From the NCBI GenBank assembly GCA_009904015.1, contig WYEQ01000012.1:155188-219187 (forward strand): DNA of 64,000 bases. Direction: 5' to 3'. The position numbers and the translations under genes are program-made. The notes under the pieces were generated by a model that saw only the letters and a program-made list of their open reading frames with translations, did not search any database and was not told the DNA's origin. Of the stretch, positions 44,498 through 52,541 are shown piece after piece. This DNA comes from Desulfurococcales archaeon. GTDB lineage: Archaea > Thermoproteota > Thermoprotei_A > Sulfolobales > Fervidicoccaceae. Within the stretch, counting starts at the first letter, position 1; each line of letters starts with the position of its first letter.

Positions 44498-44508
44498 GAT
44501 TGCATAAG

Positions 44509-45255
44509 TTAACTGATAAGCATCAATTTAGATAAGCGCGGAAACTCCAATGTGATTTTTCCATACTCAACGACATATGGAACGGATTCTCCAATAATGC
44601 CTTGCTCCTTTATTAATGGCGATAAGTACTGGTTTTCATCAAGTGTTACGGGGTTTCCTGTTTGGTAGTGACCTGCGGCTGGCAGAACAATTGCTGTTGA
44701 ACCGTTTCGTAGGGGTGTTAGTAAAAAGCAGGGGAATTTGAGTACTCCTCCAAGCTCATCTGGTATTCTAAGCGAGGGGTGCTCATGCCCTACTACGATG
44801 TACTTGTATCTTAGGGCTTCCTCCTCATAGGTATGCCCGTGAAGAGCCACGGTTTCAGGGTTTAACTCTAGCTTCTCGACTATTGGTATATCAAATCTAC
44901 TTGTAACAATGCTTATGTAATTATCGTGATTACCTCTTACTAGAATTATCTCTTTGAAGTAATCCTTGGCCACCGAGAGAAGCTTTGTAGATTCCTCTCG
45001 CTCCTGAAGCGTTAGTTTCTCGAAGACATGCTTGAGGTCCCCGTTGATAATTAGCTTCTCCGCGTTCGTTATCTTGAATAAATTAGTCACTAAATCTATA
45101 GCTTTTTTAAGCTGAACTCTAGGTAGGTAAATTCCCTCGCTTGCTACGGCTGACTCGAATCCAAGATGCAAATCACTGATAACAACTGCCCTCATGCTTT
45201 TCACATATAAGGCTGGATAGCCCACGGGTAAATACAAATCACGAGTTATTCTCAT
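44509..45255 (-). CDS. Metallophosphoesterase (COG1407 family)
   Basis: 248 residues. Calcineurin-like motifs: VISDLHLGFE at about 30-39, LIINGDLKH near 85-93, LVRGNHDNY near 121-129, VALHGHTYEE and VVGHEHPSLR near 170-185. These provide the two-metal site of the Mre11-like superfamily. COG1407 proteins are found beside DNA helicases or alone in archaea; their substrate is not settled. ATG 45255 is kept because COG1407 proteins have a short segment ahead of the first motif. Confidence 0.85.
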   Translation of the reverse strand: MRITRDLYLPVGYPALYVKSMRAVVISDLHLGFESAVASEGIYLPRVQLKKAIDLVTNLFKITNAEKLIINGDLKHVFEKLTLQEREESTKLLSVAKDYFKEIILVRGNHDNYISIVTSRFDIPIVEKLELNPETVALHGHTYEEEALRYKYIVVGHEHPSLRIPDELGGVLKFPCFLLTPLRNGSTAIVLPAAGHYQTGNPVTLDENQYLSPLIKEQGIIGESVPYVVEYGKITLEFPRLSKLMLIS

Positions 45256-45369
45256 TTCCTAGCATAGCTCCTCTATGCATAGCTTTCTAAAAATATGTTA
45301 AATCAAGGTAATTAAGAAAACATATTTATGCAGAGCAAAGGCTTATTGGGTCGTCTATGCATTTCTAAA

Positions 45370-45440
45370 TAATGAAATGATGACGTGGGCAGCAACGTGA
45401 CCTCCAGTGGAATGATGACCCTAGTCTCACTCTGATCGAT
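45370..45440 (+). ncRNA. Candidate C/D box sRNA
   Basis: C box ATGATGA at 45377-45383, a D'-like GTGA at 45397-45400, C' box ATGATGA at 45412-45418 and D box CTGA at 45432-45435. Both guide spacers are 13 bases, near the archaeal norm of about 12. A TATA-like CATATTTATG lies about 45 bases ahead. The RNA would guide 2'-O-methylation of rRNA or tRNA; targets were not searched. The D' box deviates from CUGA at one base. Confidence 0.5.
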
Positions 45441-45456
45441 AAATTCGTGATTGGTT

Positions 45457-45900
45457 ATGCAAATGGTTATTGACGGATGCATAGTAATGCTTGATGTAGA
45501 TTTCATGGAGGAAATGGTTAGGGAAAAAGGACTGCCGGAATACAAGCCTAACTTAGCAACAGGTTTTCTAACGAGAGCCGTGGAGAGCTTAGCTATAAAG
45601 CACAACGGCGTGGTAATCTTCGGACTTGATTATGAAAGGGGCACAGAGGAGGCGGTTCTGGAGTTCCCGTTGACAAGTTGTGATGAGCTAAGAAAAGACT
45701 TGGACCAGATTCATAACGAGCTCGCACGAATGGGCTTTTCTATCAGCATAGTGTGTCTCAATGGATATGTCCTCGGTAAGAAAGCCAACACTAGGGAGGA
45801 AGCTTACAAAGGAACTCCATGGAGAAAAAAGGCTTACCAAGAACTGCTAAGAATGAAAAGGAAACACCACGCATTTAGAGAGGAAAATTCACCCAACTAA
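45457..45900 (+). CDS. Unknown protein
   Basis: 147 residues from ATG at 45457; TTG 45451 and ATG 45463 are alternatives. The N-terminal half resembles an alpha/beta fold (VIDGCIVMLDVDFMEEMV, then NGVVIFGLDYERGTEEAVLEF), the C-terminus is Lys/Arg-rich (TPWRKKAYQELLRMKRK), suggesting nucleic acid contact. I do not recognise a family. It stands alone, directly after the C/D box sRNA candidate. Confidence 0.6.
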   Translation: MQMVIDGCIVMLDVDFMEEMVREKGLPEYKPNLATGFLTRAVESLAIKHNGVVIFGLDYERGTEEAVLEFPLTSCDELRKDLDQIHNELARMGFSISIVCLNGYVLGKKANTREEAYKGTPWRKKAYQELLRMKRKHHAFREENSPN

Positions 45901-45987
45901 TCTGTTTTGATGGAATGAAGCAAGAAACTATCAGTTATAGTCACAATCTATTATTAAGGCAAAAATACCGTGTTCTAGCCTAGAGGA

Positions 45988-46683
45988 TTAATCAGGGTAA
46001 ATAATGCTTCCATAAAATCCCTTGTTTAGCGCCTTCTCTACGTTGGAGGGGTCATCCCCCCTAACTATTATAATTTTTATTTTGCTTCGCTCAGCTATTG
46101 TTAGGCTTATTTGGTCCAGGAGCTCATATCTACCAGCGTAGGAGAGCTGTTGCTTCAGTAGCTCCTTTACCTCTGAGAGCCTCACTTCTCTTAATAGCTT
46201 CGCGTCGGGGTATTTCTCTGGGTCCTTGTCGTATACTCCATCTATCTTTGATGCATTTATGATTATGTTGCTTCCTGTTATTTCAGCTACTATTGCTGAG
46301 ACAGCGTTTGTTGATTGCCCGGGCTGGAGTCCTCCCATAACGACTATCCTCTCCGATGGGTCGTTTGATAGTTTAATTATATCCTCGATACTGCTGGGAA
46401 CAGGCAAAACAGCATTGCTTCCAATAGAGGTTGCTAGCAGAGTAGCGTTTAGCCTGGTCACCATTATCCCAAGCATATCGAGAAACGACTCGTTTGCTCC
46501 ATTAAGCCTCGCAGCATCTATGTACTGCCTGGCAACCTTTCCTCCTCCCACCACAACGAATGGTCTTATTCCCTTGTTTACCCACAGATCTCTTAGCATA
46601 TCAGCGTAACTTTTAATAAGAGCAGGGTTATCCGGCTGAACGTAGTTACCGCTTATCTTGATGACAACGGGCTTTCTTTGCAA
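45988..46683 (-). CDS. pyrH: Uridylate (UMP) kinase, archaeal PyrH
   Basis: 231 residues. Amino acid kinase fold motifs: VIKISGNYV at the start, FVVVGGGKVARQYIDAAR near 42-59, VVMGGLQPGQSTNAVSAIVAEITGSNIIINASKIDGVYDKDP near 113-155. This matches archaeal UMP kinase, which phosphorylates UMP to UDP with ATP. ATG start at 46683. A TATA-like box on the minus strand near 46724 and a palindrome at 46768-46785 lie upstream. Confidence 0.92.
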   Translation of the reverse strand: MQRKPVVIKISGNYVQPDNPALIKSYADMLRDLWVNKGIRPFVVVGGGKVARQYIDAARLNGANESFLDMLGIMVTRLNATLLATSIGSNAVLPVPSSIEDIIKLSNDPSERIVVMGGLQPGQSTNAVSAIVAEITGSNIIINASKIDGVYDKDPEKYPDAKLLREVRLSEVKELLKQQLSYAGRYELLDQISLTIAERSKIKIIIVRGDDPSNVEKALNKGFYGSIIYPD

Positions 46684-46767
46684 AAACCAGCACCAATTTT
46701 TTTGAGCCTCGCTAAGTTAAAATAATTTTTCTGCTGCAAGAGTAGTAGCTAGTTCGTTGTGTCAACG

Positions 46768-46785
46768 TGAAATAAGTTTATTTCA
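46768..46785. promoter_or_regulatory. Perfect palindrome upstream of pyrH
   Basis: TGAAATAA, two bases (GT), then TTATTTCA: 8-base arms without mismatch, in the 196-base gap between the ArsR-type gene and pyrH. It is about 45 bases upstream of the likely pyrH TATA box. It could be an operator or, less likely, a hairpin at the end of the ArsR transcript. Confidence 0.35.
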
Positions 46786-46879
46786 ACTGGCTAGAATAGC
46801 GTCCCTCTAGATTGTTTCCGCCTTCACTCTTATGTTAAATAGCCATTACGCCAAAAATCATGGTGAGCTCTTGGTTAGC

Positions 46880-47239
46880 TTAAGCTTGTTCTTCGCATTC
46901 TAGATATATCCTTATTTCTCTTATATCAGAAGTGCATACTTTCTTCACTCCTCTCTGGCCAGGCTTATATATGGTTTTTATCAGCCCCGCGTTCTCCAGC
47001 TTCTTTATCTGAGCGCTAGCGTTGGCTTTGCTCTGCTTGATAAGCTTTGATATATCTCCTACATCAACCTCTTTTTTGTAGACATGTCTTAGGATTTGTA
47101 TCCTGGTTTCGTTTGAAAGCGCATCCGCAACCCTGTATATATAGTCAGGGCCGCATACGTGTAGGACGCCTTCAACTTCGTATATTCCTATTCGGGGCTT
47201 TTCCTCTCTTTTTTCCTGTGTGGTGCTCGCTGTATTCAA
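46880..47239 (-). CDS. ArsR-family winged-helix regulator
   Basis: 119 residues. The HTH region is YIYRVADALSNETRIQILRHVYKKEVDVGDISKLIKQSKANASAQIKKLENAGLIKTI, printed here only in part: ALSNETRIQILRHV and SKANASAQIKKLENAGLI. The C-terminus has Cys residues at VCTSDIR and YLECEE, and another at LHVCGPDY before the HTH, so metal or redox sensing is possible. A palindrome at 47265-47280 overlaps its probable TATA region, consistent with autoregulation. Divergent from RIO2. Confidence 0.85.
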   Translation of the reverse strand: MNTASTTQEKREEKPRIGIYEVEGVLHVCGPDYIYRVADALSNETRIQILRHVYKKEVDVGDISKLIKQSKANASAQIKKLENAGLIKTIYKPGQRGVKKVCTSDIREIRIYLECEEQA

Positions 47240-47264
47240 AAATACCCCCCATTATGATTTATCT

Positions 47265-47280
47265 ATTTTACAAGTAAAAT
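47265..47280. promoter_or_regulatory. Palindromic operator candidate of the ArsR gene
   Basis: ATTTTAC, AA, GTAAAAT: perfect 7-base arms in the divergent region between the ArsR gene and RIO2. Its centre (47272) is about where the TATA box of a short-leader ArsR transcript should be, so a bound repressor would block TBP. Confidence 0.45.
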
Positions 47281-47350
47281 TATTTGCAAAAACATATATA
47301 TTTTTTATGATATTAAAGGTGAATATAAGAAACAGTTTGTGTGGTGTTAA

Positions 47351-48253
47351 TTGAAGTACAGCTTGGGTGAGGCATATAAGTCCCTTGATGATGATGACAA
47401 GAGGATATTGCTGGCCGTGGAGTCAGGCTTATCCAGCTATCTGTACGTGCCAGTGAGGGTTATAGCTAAAAAAACCAGAATACCGGCCAAAAAGCTCAAC
47501 GAGCGTCTGGACAACCTCGTGGCGAAGAGGCTTGTTAGCAGAAGGCTGGGGGCAGAGGTAGGCTACACCTTGACGACTTTTGGTCTAGATGTTTTGGCTC
47601 TCGAGTCTCTGGTCAACAGGGGGCTTATTCAAGCTGTTGGTGACCGAGTCAATGTGGGGAAAGAGTCCGATATATATGAGGCTATCTCTCCAAGCGGGTC
47701 CAGGCTGGCGCTGAAGTTTTATAGAATTGGTAGAACAAGCTTTAGGCAGACGGCCCGCCTAAGGCCTTACATAACTGAGAGGGAAATACACACTTGGCTG
47801 GATGAATCAAAGCTAAGCGCGCAGAGGGAGTTCAAGGCTCTGGTAGAGCTAAGCAGGCTAACCGAGTATGTGCCAAAGCCTGTTGGCTATAGCAGGCACG
47901 CTGTGCTAATAGAATACGTGGAGGGACAAGAGCTGTACAGAACAAAAACGCTGAATGACCCCAAGGCTTTCCTTGACGGAATTCTTCAGGTAATAGATGT
48001 AGCTTACAACAAGGTGGGCATAGTGCACGGGGATTTAAGCGAATACAACGTTATTGTGGCTTATCCGGACGAGAAGCCCGTAATAATTGACTGGCCCCAG
48101 TATGTCTACAAGGATCATCCGATGGCTCTCAGGCTGCTCGAGAGGGACGTTAAATACATTGCCAGGTACTTCGAGAAAACCTTCAAAGTCAAAATAGACG
48201 TTGATGAGGTCATCAAGAGAATAACTACTAAGGAAAGCGTATCTACGAGCTAA
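47351..48253 (+). CDS. rio2: RIO2 serine kinase
   Basis: 300 residues. The N-terminal 90 residues are the winged helix of RIO2 (YKSLDDDDKRILLAVESGL). Kinase motifs: NVGKESDIYEA as P-loop, LALKFYRIGRTSFRQT with the ATP-binding Lys and the flexible loop, VHGDLSEYNVIV as catalytic loop and IIDWPQYV as metal-binding Asp. RIO2 acts in small ribosomal subunit maturation. TTG start at 47351, four bases after GTGGTG; a TATA box ACATATATATTTT at 47292-47304 puts the transcript start near 47324. Confidence 0.95.
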   Translation: MKYSLGEAYKSLDDDDKRILLAVESGLSSYLYVPVRVIAKKTRIPAKKLNERLDNLVAKRLVSRRLGAEVGYTLTTFGLDVLALESLVNRGLIQAVGDRVNVGKESDIYEAISPSGSRLALKFYRIGRTSFRQTARLRPYITEREIHTWLDESKLSAQREFKALVELSRLTEYVPKPVGYSRHAVLIEYVEGQELYRTKTLNDPKAFLDGILQVIDVAYNKVGIVHGDLSEYNVIVAYPDEKPVIIDWPQYVYKDHPMALRLLERDVKYIARYFEKTFKVKIDVDEVIKRITTKESVSTS

Positions 48254-48290
48254 AAAATATAACGCGTTTTTGAAACAAATAATTAGAGGG

Positions 48291-48366
48291 GGGCCGGTAG
48301 CTCAGCTGGAAGAGCGCTGCCCTCGCACGGCAGAGGCCCCGGGTTCAAATCCCGGCCGGTCCACCA
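48291..48366 (+). tRNA. tRNA-Ala(CGC)
   Basis: Complete cloverleaf without intron: acceptor GGGCCGG paired with CCGGTCC, D-arm GCTCAGCTGGAAGAGC, anticodon stem CTGCC/GGCAG with loop CTCGCAC (anticodon CGC, reading GCG Ala codons), T-arm CCGGG-TTCAAAT-CCCGG, discriminator A and an encoded CCA at 48364-48366. The AT-rich AAAAAATATAAC at 48252-48263 is a possible promoter. Confidence 0.96.
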
Positions 48367-48467
48367 ATCTTCACTTATCTCAATGTTGTTCCTGTATTAA
48401 GCTGCTTGCTCCTAGTTTCGCTAAGATAACGTGCTGTATGGCTTTTGGTGCCCGTGTTTCCATTAGA

Positions 48468-48479
48468 TATTTTTATAAG
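48468..48479 (+). promoter_or_regulatory. TATA box of the siderophore/cobalamin-type ABC operon
   Basis: TATTTTTATAAG centred near 48474 predicts transcription starting close to 48500, the first base of the palindrome listed next. Confidence 0.6.
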
Positions 48480-48499
48480 CCCGTATGAACCTTCTTTTC

Positions 48500-48520
48500 T
48501 GTTGGACATCTTGTCCAACA
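48500..48520. promoter_or_regulatory. Palindromic operator candidate at the ABC operon transcript start
   Basis: TGTTGGACA, TCT, TGTCCAACA: perfect 9-base arms. It overlaps the predicted start of transcription and ends just before the GAGGGG Shine-Dalgarno and ATG at 48532. Such a site would allow a dimeric repressor to shut off the uptake operon when the nutrient is plentiful; a DtxR-like metalloregulator is a reasonable guess but not shown. Confidence 0.6.
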
Positions 48521-48531
48521 GAGGGGTCATT

Positions 48532-49599
48532 ATGGAGAAGCCGTTGTTGAGAATACTCGTTGTCACATTAGTAATAGTAGCGCTGGCATCATCCAGCATG
48601 ATTTTTGCTCAGGTCGTCGTCACGGATTCAGTAGGGCAGACAATAACTTTGGCTGAGAGGCCCTCAAGAATAGTAGTGTTGTCACCAAGCATAACCGAGT
48701 TCCTAGCTTACATAGGCGAGCTCGACAGAGTTGTGGGGGCTGATTCGCAGTCAATGAGTATTGTCTGGCTCATGAATGCCTCAGCGTTGCTCAGGGAGAG
48801 GGGTGTTGTGGATGTTGGTGGGTACTGGTGGAGCGCCGTTAACGTGGAGAAAATCCTTGAGCTGAAGCCTGACTTGGTGCTAGCTGATAAGGGGGCTCAT
48901 CTGCCTCTCAGAAAAATTTTTGAGGATTACAACCTCACAGTGATATACCTCAACGGCGGCTCGTCATCAAGCATAAATGACGTGCTAAGCGACATGAATA
49001 TCATAGCTACCGTGTTCGGCAAAAACAACTATGTCGATAAGTTTGCCGATGAGGTTCAATCAGCATTTCTAATTGCTCAGAAAGAACTCATGAGCAGTAC
49101 TCCCAGAAAGGTGCTAGTTGTTGTCGGCGTGTACAACGGGATATGGGTGGCGGGGAGAGGCACGTTTATCGATGACGTGTTATCAAGGCTTGGGCTTGAA
49201 AACGCAGCGAGAACCTACTCGTGGAGTGCGGTTAACATAGAGAAAATCCTTGAATGGAGCCCTGACATCGTACTGGTAACCCCCATGGGAATAGATGAAA
49301 AAGTGCTGAAGGAAAGCGGTCTTAGCATGCTGGAGGGGAGGATCCATCTCCTAAACGAGACTGAGGCCGACATAATGCTTAGGCCAGGGCCACTTATAGC
49401 TCAAGCTCCAAGCGTGATTATTAAGTACGTCGAGTTATCTCAAGCCAAAGCTCCTGTTCCAACGGCCAGCGCAACTACTACCACGAGCACAGCTGGCCCC
49501 ACGGGCAGTCATTTATCTTTACCGACGATATTGACTGTAGCTCTAATCTTCTTTGTTCTTGGAGCCCTCATAGGTAGATACGCGTGGAGGATAAAATGA
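48532..49599 (+). CDS. Siderophore/cobalamin-type ABC transporter binding protein, membrane-anchored
   Basis: 355 residues from ATG at 48532 after GAGGGGTC. Signal peptide at about 1-28. The TroA/BtuF-like domain shows PSRIVVLSPSITEFLAYIG, then KILELKPDLVLADKG, and in the second lobe KILEWSPDIVLVTPMG. A Thr/Pro-rich linker (about 305-325) and a C-terminal membrane segment (PTILTVALIFFVLGALIGRY) anchor it, a common arrangement in Thermoproteota. The substrate may be a metal chelate or cobalamin; not decided. Confidence 0.9.
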   Translation: MEKPLLRILVVTLVIVALASSSMIFAQVVVTDSVGQTITLAERPSRIVVLSPSITEFLAYIGELDRVVGADSQSMSIVWLMNASALLRERGVVDVGGYWWSAVNVEKILELKPDLVLADKGAHLPLRKIFEDYNLTVIYLNGGSSSSINDVLSDMNIIATVFGKNNYVDKFADEVQSAFLIAQKELMSSTPRKVLVVVGVYNGIWVAGRGTFIDDVLSRLGLENAARTYSWSAVNIEKILEWSPDIVLVTPMGIDEKVLKESGLSMLEGRIHLLNETEADIMLRPGPLIAQAPSVIIKYVELSQAKAPVPTASATTTTSTAGPTGSHLSLPTILTVALIFFVLGALIGRYAWRIK

Positions 49600-50546
49600 G
49601 CTTAACCAAGCCTAGCTTGCTAATAACAATACTTGTTTTTTATCTCCTTATCTTAAGCTTTATCTATGCACTGGACTATGCCTCAATCCAACAAGAAGTC
49701 CTCCGTGAATACAGAGCCTACAGAATAGCCTACGCGCTAATAGCTGGAGGGATACTCGGGGCCTGCGGTGTTTTTCTCCAATCATCCCTTAGAAACCCCC
49801 TTGTCGATCACTATGTTCTCGGGATAGGTAGCGGCGCTTTGTTTGCTTTTTACTTGTCTTATCTTGTTTTTATGGGAGGAGTTGCTCTGCCCAGCATCAT
49901 GAGCATCGCGGGGGGTTTATTATCGCTTTTCCTAACCATAGGTGTAGCGGAAAAGATGTCTGGAAGCGAGGTTTCATACGTTCTATCGGGGCTAGCTATT
50001 AACTCCTTGTTCTCGGGGTTCTCAATGATGCTTTCATACATCGTTGTGAAGGTCAATCCTTACGCTTCTTTTTACCTGGTCGGAAGCTTTGTCCTGGCCA
50101 CCAAAGACAAGCTTCCCTTGCTTATCCTTCCCCTAGCGCTGGTCGTCACGGGATACATCTTTCTTGCTAAGCCCCTTAACGCCATTATGATAGGGGATTT
50201 ACATGCAAAGCAGGTTGGCTATGACCCAAGGCTAACCAGGCTTGCATCAGTAATTATGGGGGGCGTGGCTTCTAGTATTGTTGTGTCATTATTCGGCCTG
50301 CTTGGATTCATAGGATTGGTTTCCCCCCATATATCAAGGCTTTTGTTGAGAACAGGTGATAACAGGTTGGTTATACCAGCCTCATTCGCCATTGGCTCAA
50401 TGGTTGTTTACTCAACGGATTTGTTATCCAGGAAGCTCTTAGCCAGCTTTGTCGGCGAGGTTCCAGCTGGGGCAATAGCATCAATGATAGGGGCGCCCTT
50501 CTTCCTCATTGTACTGTTAACAAGGCTTAAGGGGAGAGCGAGTTGA
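49596..50546 (+). CDS. FecCD-family ABC transporter permease
   Basis: 316 residues from ATG at 49596, overlapping the binding-protein stop as ATGA, with GGAGG about 6 bases ahead. FecCD signatures: AGGILGACGVFLQSSLRNPLVDHYVLGIGSGALF near 50-85 (shown in part: RNPLVDHYVLGIGSGALF), and LFGLLGFIGLVSPHISRLLL near 235-255. Eight to ten membrane segments. Dimer forming the transport path for iron-chelate, cobalamin or related compounds. Confidence 0.93.
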   Translation: MSLTKPSLLITILVFYLLILSFIYALDYASIQQEVLREYRAYRIAYALIAGGILGACGVFLQSSLRNPLVDHYVLGIGSGALFAFYLSYLVFMGGVALPSIMSIAGGLLSLFLTIGVAEKMSGSEVSYVLSGLAINSLFSGFSMMLSYIVVKVNPYASFYLVGSFVLATKDKLPLLILPLALVVTGYIFLAKPLNAIMIGDLHAKQVGYDPRLTRLASVIMGGVASSIVVSLFGLLGFIGLVSPHISRLLLRTGDNRLVIPASFAIGSMVVYSTDLLSRKLLASFVGEVPAGAIASMIGAPFFLIVLLTRLKGRAS

Positions 50547-51313
50547 AAATAACCTCTTTAATAGTGGATTATCCTGGAGGCATCTTTAAGCTAGGCGAGA
50601 TTGACTTAGTTATCCCGAAGAGAAAAGTAACTTGTCTGCTAGGCCCCAACGGTTCAGGCAAGACAACCCTGCTTAGAGCTATCAGTGGCCTAGTAGACAA
50701 GAAAGGGGCAATCTATATCGACGGAAAAGGCGATGTATTACTAACGACTAGGCTAGCGAGGAAAATAACAAGCTACGTAGACCAGGCGCCAGACACGGAT
50801 CCCCTTCTGAATATTAAGGTAATAGACTACCTCCTCACAGCTAGGTACACGGAGTCAGGCTCATTTTTTGACCGCGAGAAAGACTACGAGGAGGTCAGGA
50901 GAATAGCTGATAAGCTGGGAATAACAAGCATACTGGAGAGAAAGATAAGCGAGCTGAGCGGAGGCGAAGCCAAGAAAGTCATGTTAGCTTTCGGAATGTG
51001 TAAAAACCCATTGTACTACCTGCTCGATGAGCCCGACGCGCACGTGGATATGGGCTTCAAGCCTGAGCTAGCTAGGCTAGTAAGGGAGATAAGCAAAAAC
51101 GCAACTGTTATCATGGCTACGCACGACCCTATATTCGCTCAGCTTACATGCGATTATTACGTAGTCTTGTCCAGAGGAAAAATAGTTTTCCACGGTGATA
51201 GGGAAAGCCTGCTGAGCTCACCCCAAATTCTCGCAAACGTCTTCGGTGTATCCTTCAGAAAAACAAGAATTGATGGCATAGGCGAAATTCTGCTACCGGT
51301 TTACTCCTACTAG
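50543..51313 (+). CDS. ABC transporter ATP-binding protein, FecE/BtuD type
   Basis: 256 residues. Walker A GPNGSGKTT at about 33-41, Q-loop TSYVDQAPD, signature SELSGGEAKKVMLAF near 138-152, Walker B LYYLLDEPDAHVD near 158-170, and the switch His in ATHDPIF. TTG start overlapping the permease stop (TTGA), with GGGGAG 6 bases upstream. Completes the binding protein-permease-ATPase operon. Confidence 0.93.
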   Translation: MKITSLIVDYPGGIFKLGEIDLVIPKRKVTCLLGPNGSGKTTLLRAISGLVDKKGAIYIDGKGDVLLTTRLARKITSYVDQAPDTDPLLNIKVIDYLLTARYTESGSFFDREKDYEEVRRIADKLGITSILERKISELSGGEAKKVMLAFGMCKNPLYYLLDEPDAHVDMGFKPELARLVREISKNATVIMATHDPIFAQLTCDYYVVLSRGKIVFHGDRESLLSSPQILANVFGVSFRKTRIDGIGEILLPVYSY

Positions 51314-51383
51314 ATTCTCTAATAAATCCTTGAGTAAACAGTACAACTATTAGCCTTATCTTTTAAAGAAGAAAAATGAACTG

Positions 51384-51980
51384 CTACATGCGAGACTGTT
51401 CACAGAGGATGGCTAGGGCGTTTATGAGTGCTGCCTCACCGATTAGCTCTTTGTAGCTCCTCCACAAGGTGAACAAGCTGTTGTCGGGTACAGTGGCGCT
51501 TGAAACCTTGTTTATGTATAACTCGGATAGCTGCTGGGGCAAACCAGGTATTCTATACTCATTGTTGATTTTCAATCCTATTATCTCAAAAGAGCCAGGC
51601 GTTTTAAGCTGAATTACAACTAGGTCTCTTAAATAAACAATTCTTGACTCAGCAATGCTTAACAGCTCGTTGTGTAGAGGGTGGATATATATGAGGGTTT
51701 TGTCATCTATTCTTGTCCGCGTAACTTTCAGTTTGTTCAGGGTGCTCATAAGCGATTGCGCGCACTCTTTGCTTTGGTTAAGACACTTCTTCTCAAGTGA
51801 CTCCTTTATGCTTCTAACACGTCTCTCCGTAAGCCCGGTTAGTCTAGATAAAGCTACTCTTCCATAACCCTCCCTTAATGCCCCGATAGCTATGGCCAGA
51901 GCCTCCGCCGGCTCCCCCCACAAATCCCCTAGTATTTTTTTCATCGCTGCCAGGTCGGAGCAACCTATCATTGGCTGCAC
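51384..51980 (-). CDS. Possible transcriptional regulator with N-terminal helix-turn-helix
   Basis: 198 residues. Residues about 28-60 (AIAIGALREGYGRVALSRLTGLTERRVRSIKESL, quoted as GYGRVALSRLTGLTERRV) look like a winged-helix recognition unit. The remainder is alpha/beta with IVYLRDLVVIQLK and a Cys near each end. No family was recognised. It is convergent with the ABC operon at 48532 and could in principle control it, but nothing shows this. A TATA-like TTAATAAAC near 52010 serves ATG 51980 or 51971. Confidence 0.55.
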   Translation of the reverse strand: MQPMIGCSDLAAMKKILGDLWGEPAEALAIAIGALREGYGRVALSRLTGLTERRVRSIKESLEKKCLNQSKECAQSLMSTLNKLKVTRTRIDDKTLIYIHPLHNELLSIAESRIVYLRDLVVIQLKTPGSFEIIGLKINNEYRIPGLPQQLSELYINKVSSATVPDNSLFTLWRSYKELIGEAALINALAILCEQSRM

Positions 51981-52035
51981 TCATCTATTATAATGCGTTG
52001 CACTTGTTTATTAACTATGATGAAGAACAAATAAC

Positions 52036-52104
52036 TCGTACCGATGACTGGGATGCTAAGTGCTGAGATGTACAGGCATGATGAGGAACACACGCGCTGA
52101 GGTC
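52036..52104 (+). ncRNA. Candidate C/D box sRNA
   Basis: C-like CCGATGA at 52041-52047, D' CTGA at 52062-52065, C' ATGATGA at 52078-52084 and D CTGA at 52097-52100. The second guide spacer is exactly 12 bases (GGAACACACGCG), the first is 14. A TATA-like TTTATTAACT near 52010 agrees with a start near 52036. The C box differs from RUGAUGA at two positions, which lowers confidence. Confidence 0.42.
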
Positions 52105-52169
52105 TCAGCATCTGTTTTTAAGCCACAATGAACCTTATTTTTAAACCGTGGTTAGGGTAGGGAAGCGCT

Positions 52170-52541
52170 TTGGAAATCATCACTAAGCTGTGCGGCGAGG
52201 ATAAGGCCAGACTTATAAGTGGGTTTGTGGCTGAGTGCGTAATGCTCAGAAGCGAGTGGGCTTTGCTAGCGGAGAAAGGGAGTGGAGTCATACTGGTTTT
52301 AAGCTACGCGGAGGATGAGCCGGTTATCGATAGAATCATACCCGTGGCCATAGCGTCAGCGAATGAGAGCTGGGAGTCCATTGGCAAGATGATAAGTAAT
52401 TGCCTCTCTCCACGCATAATAAAAAAAGAGGACATAGTGATTAGCATGTGCGATGACGCAGTTATTCCTTATGAGGAGTTGAGAAGCCTGGTCTGCGGCA
52501 TCGAGAACCCGGTGGTGCTATGCACGCATGAGTGGTACTGA
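52170..52541 (+). CDS. Unknown protein overlapping xpb
   Basis: 123 residues with TTG start at 52170. Alpha/beta: SEWALLAEKGSGVILVLSYAEDEPVIDRIIPVAI, quoted in part (GVILVLSYAEDEP), and IVISMCDDAVIPYEEL later. Cys residues at KLCGE, AECVML, SNCLS, MCDD, LVCGI and VLCTH are many for a 123-residue protein. No family was recognised. Its 3' end overlaps the start of the XPB helicase by 14 bases, suggesting a two-gene operon. Confidence 0.55.
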   Translation: MEIITKLCGEDKARLISGFVAECVMLRSEWALLAEKGSGVILVLSYAEDEPVIDRIIPVAIASANESWESIGKMISNCLSPRIIKKEDIVISMCDDAVIPYEELRSLVCGIENPVVLCTHEWY

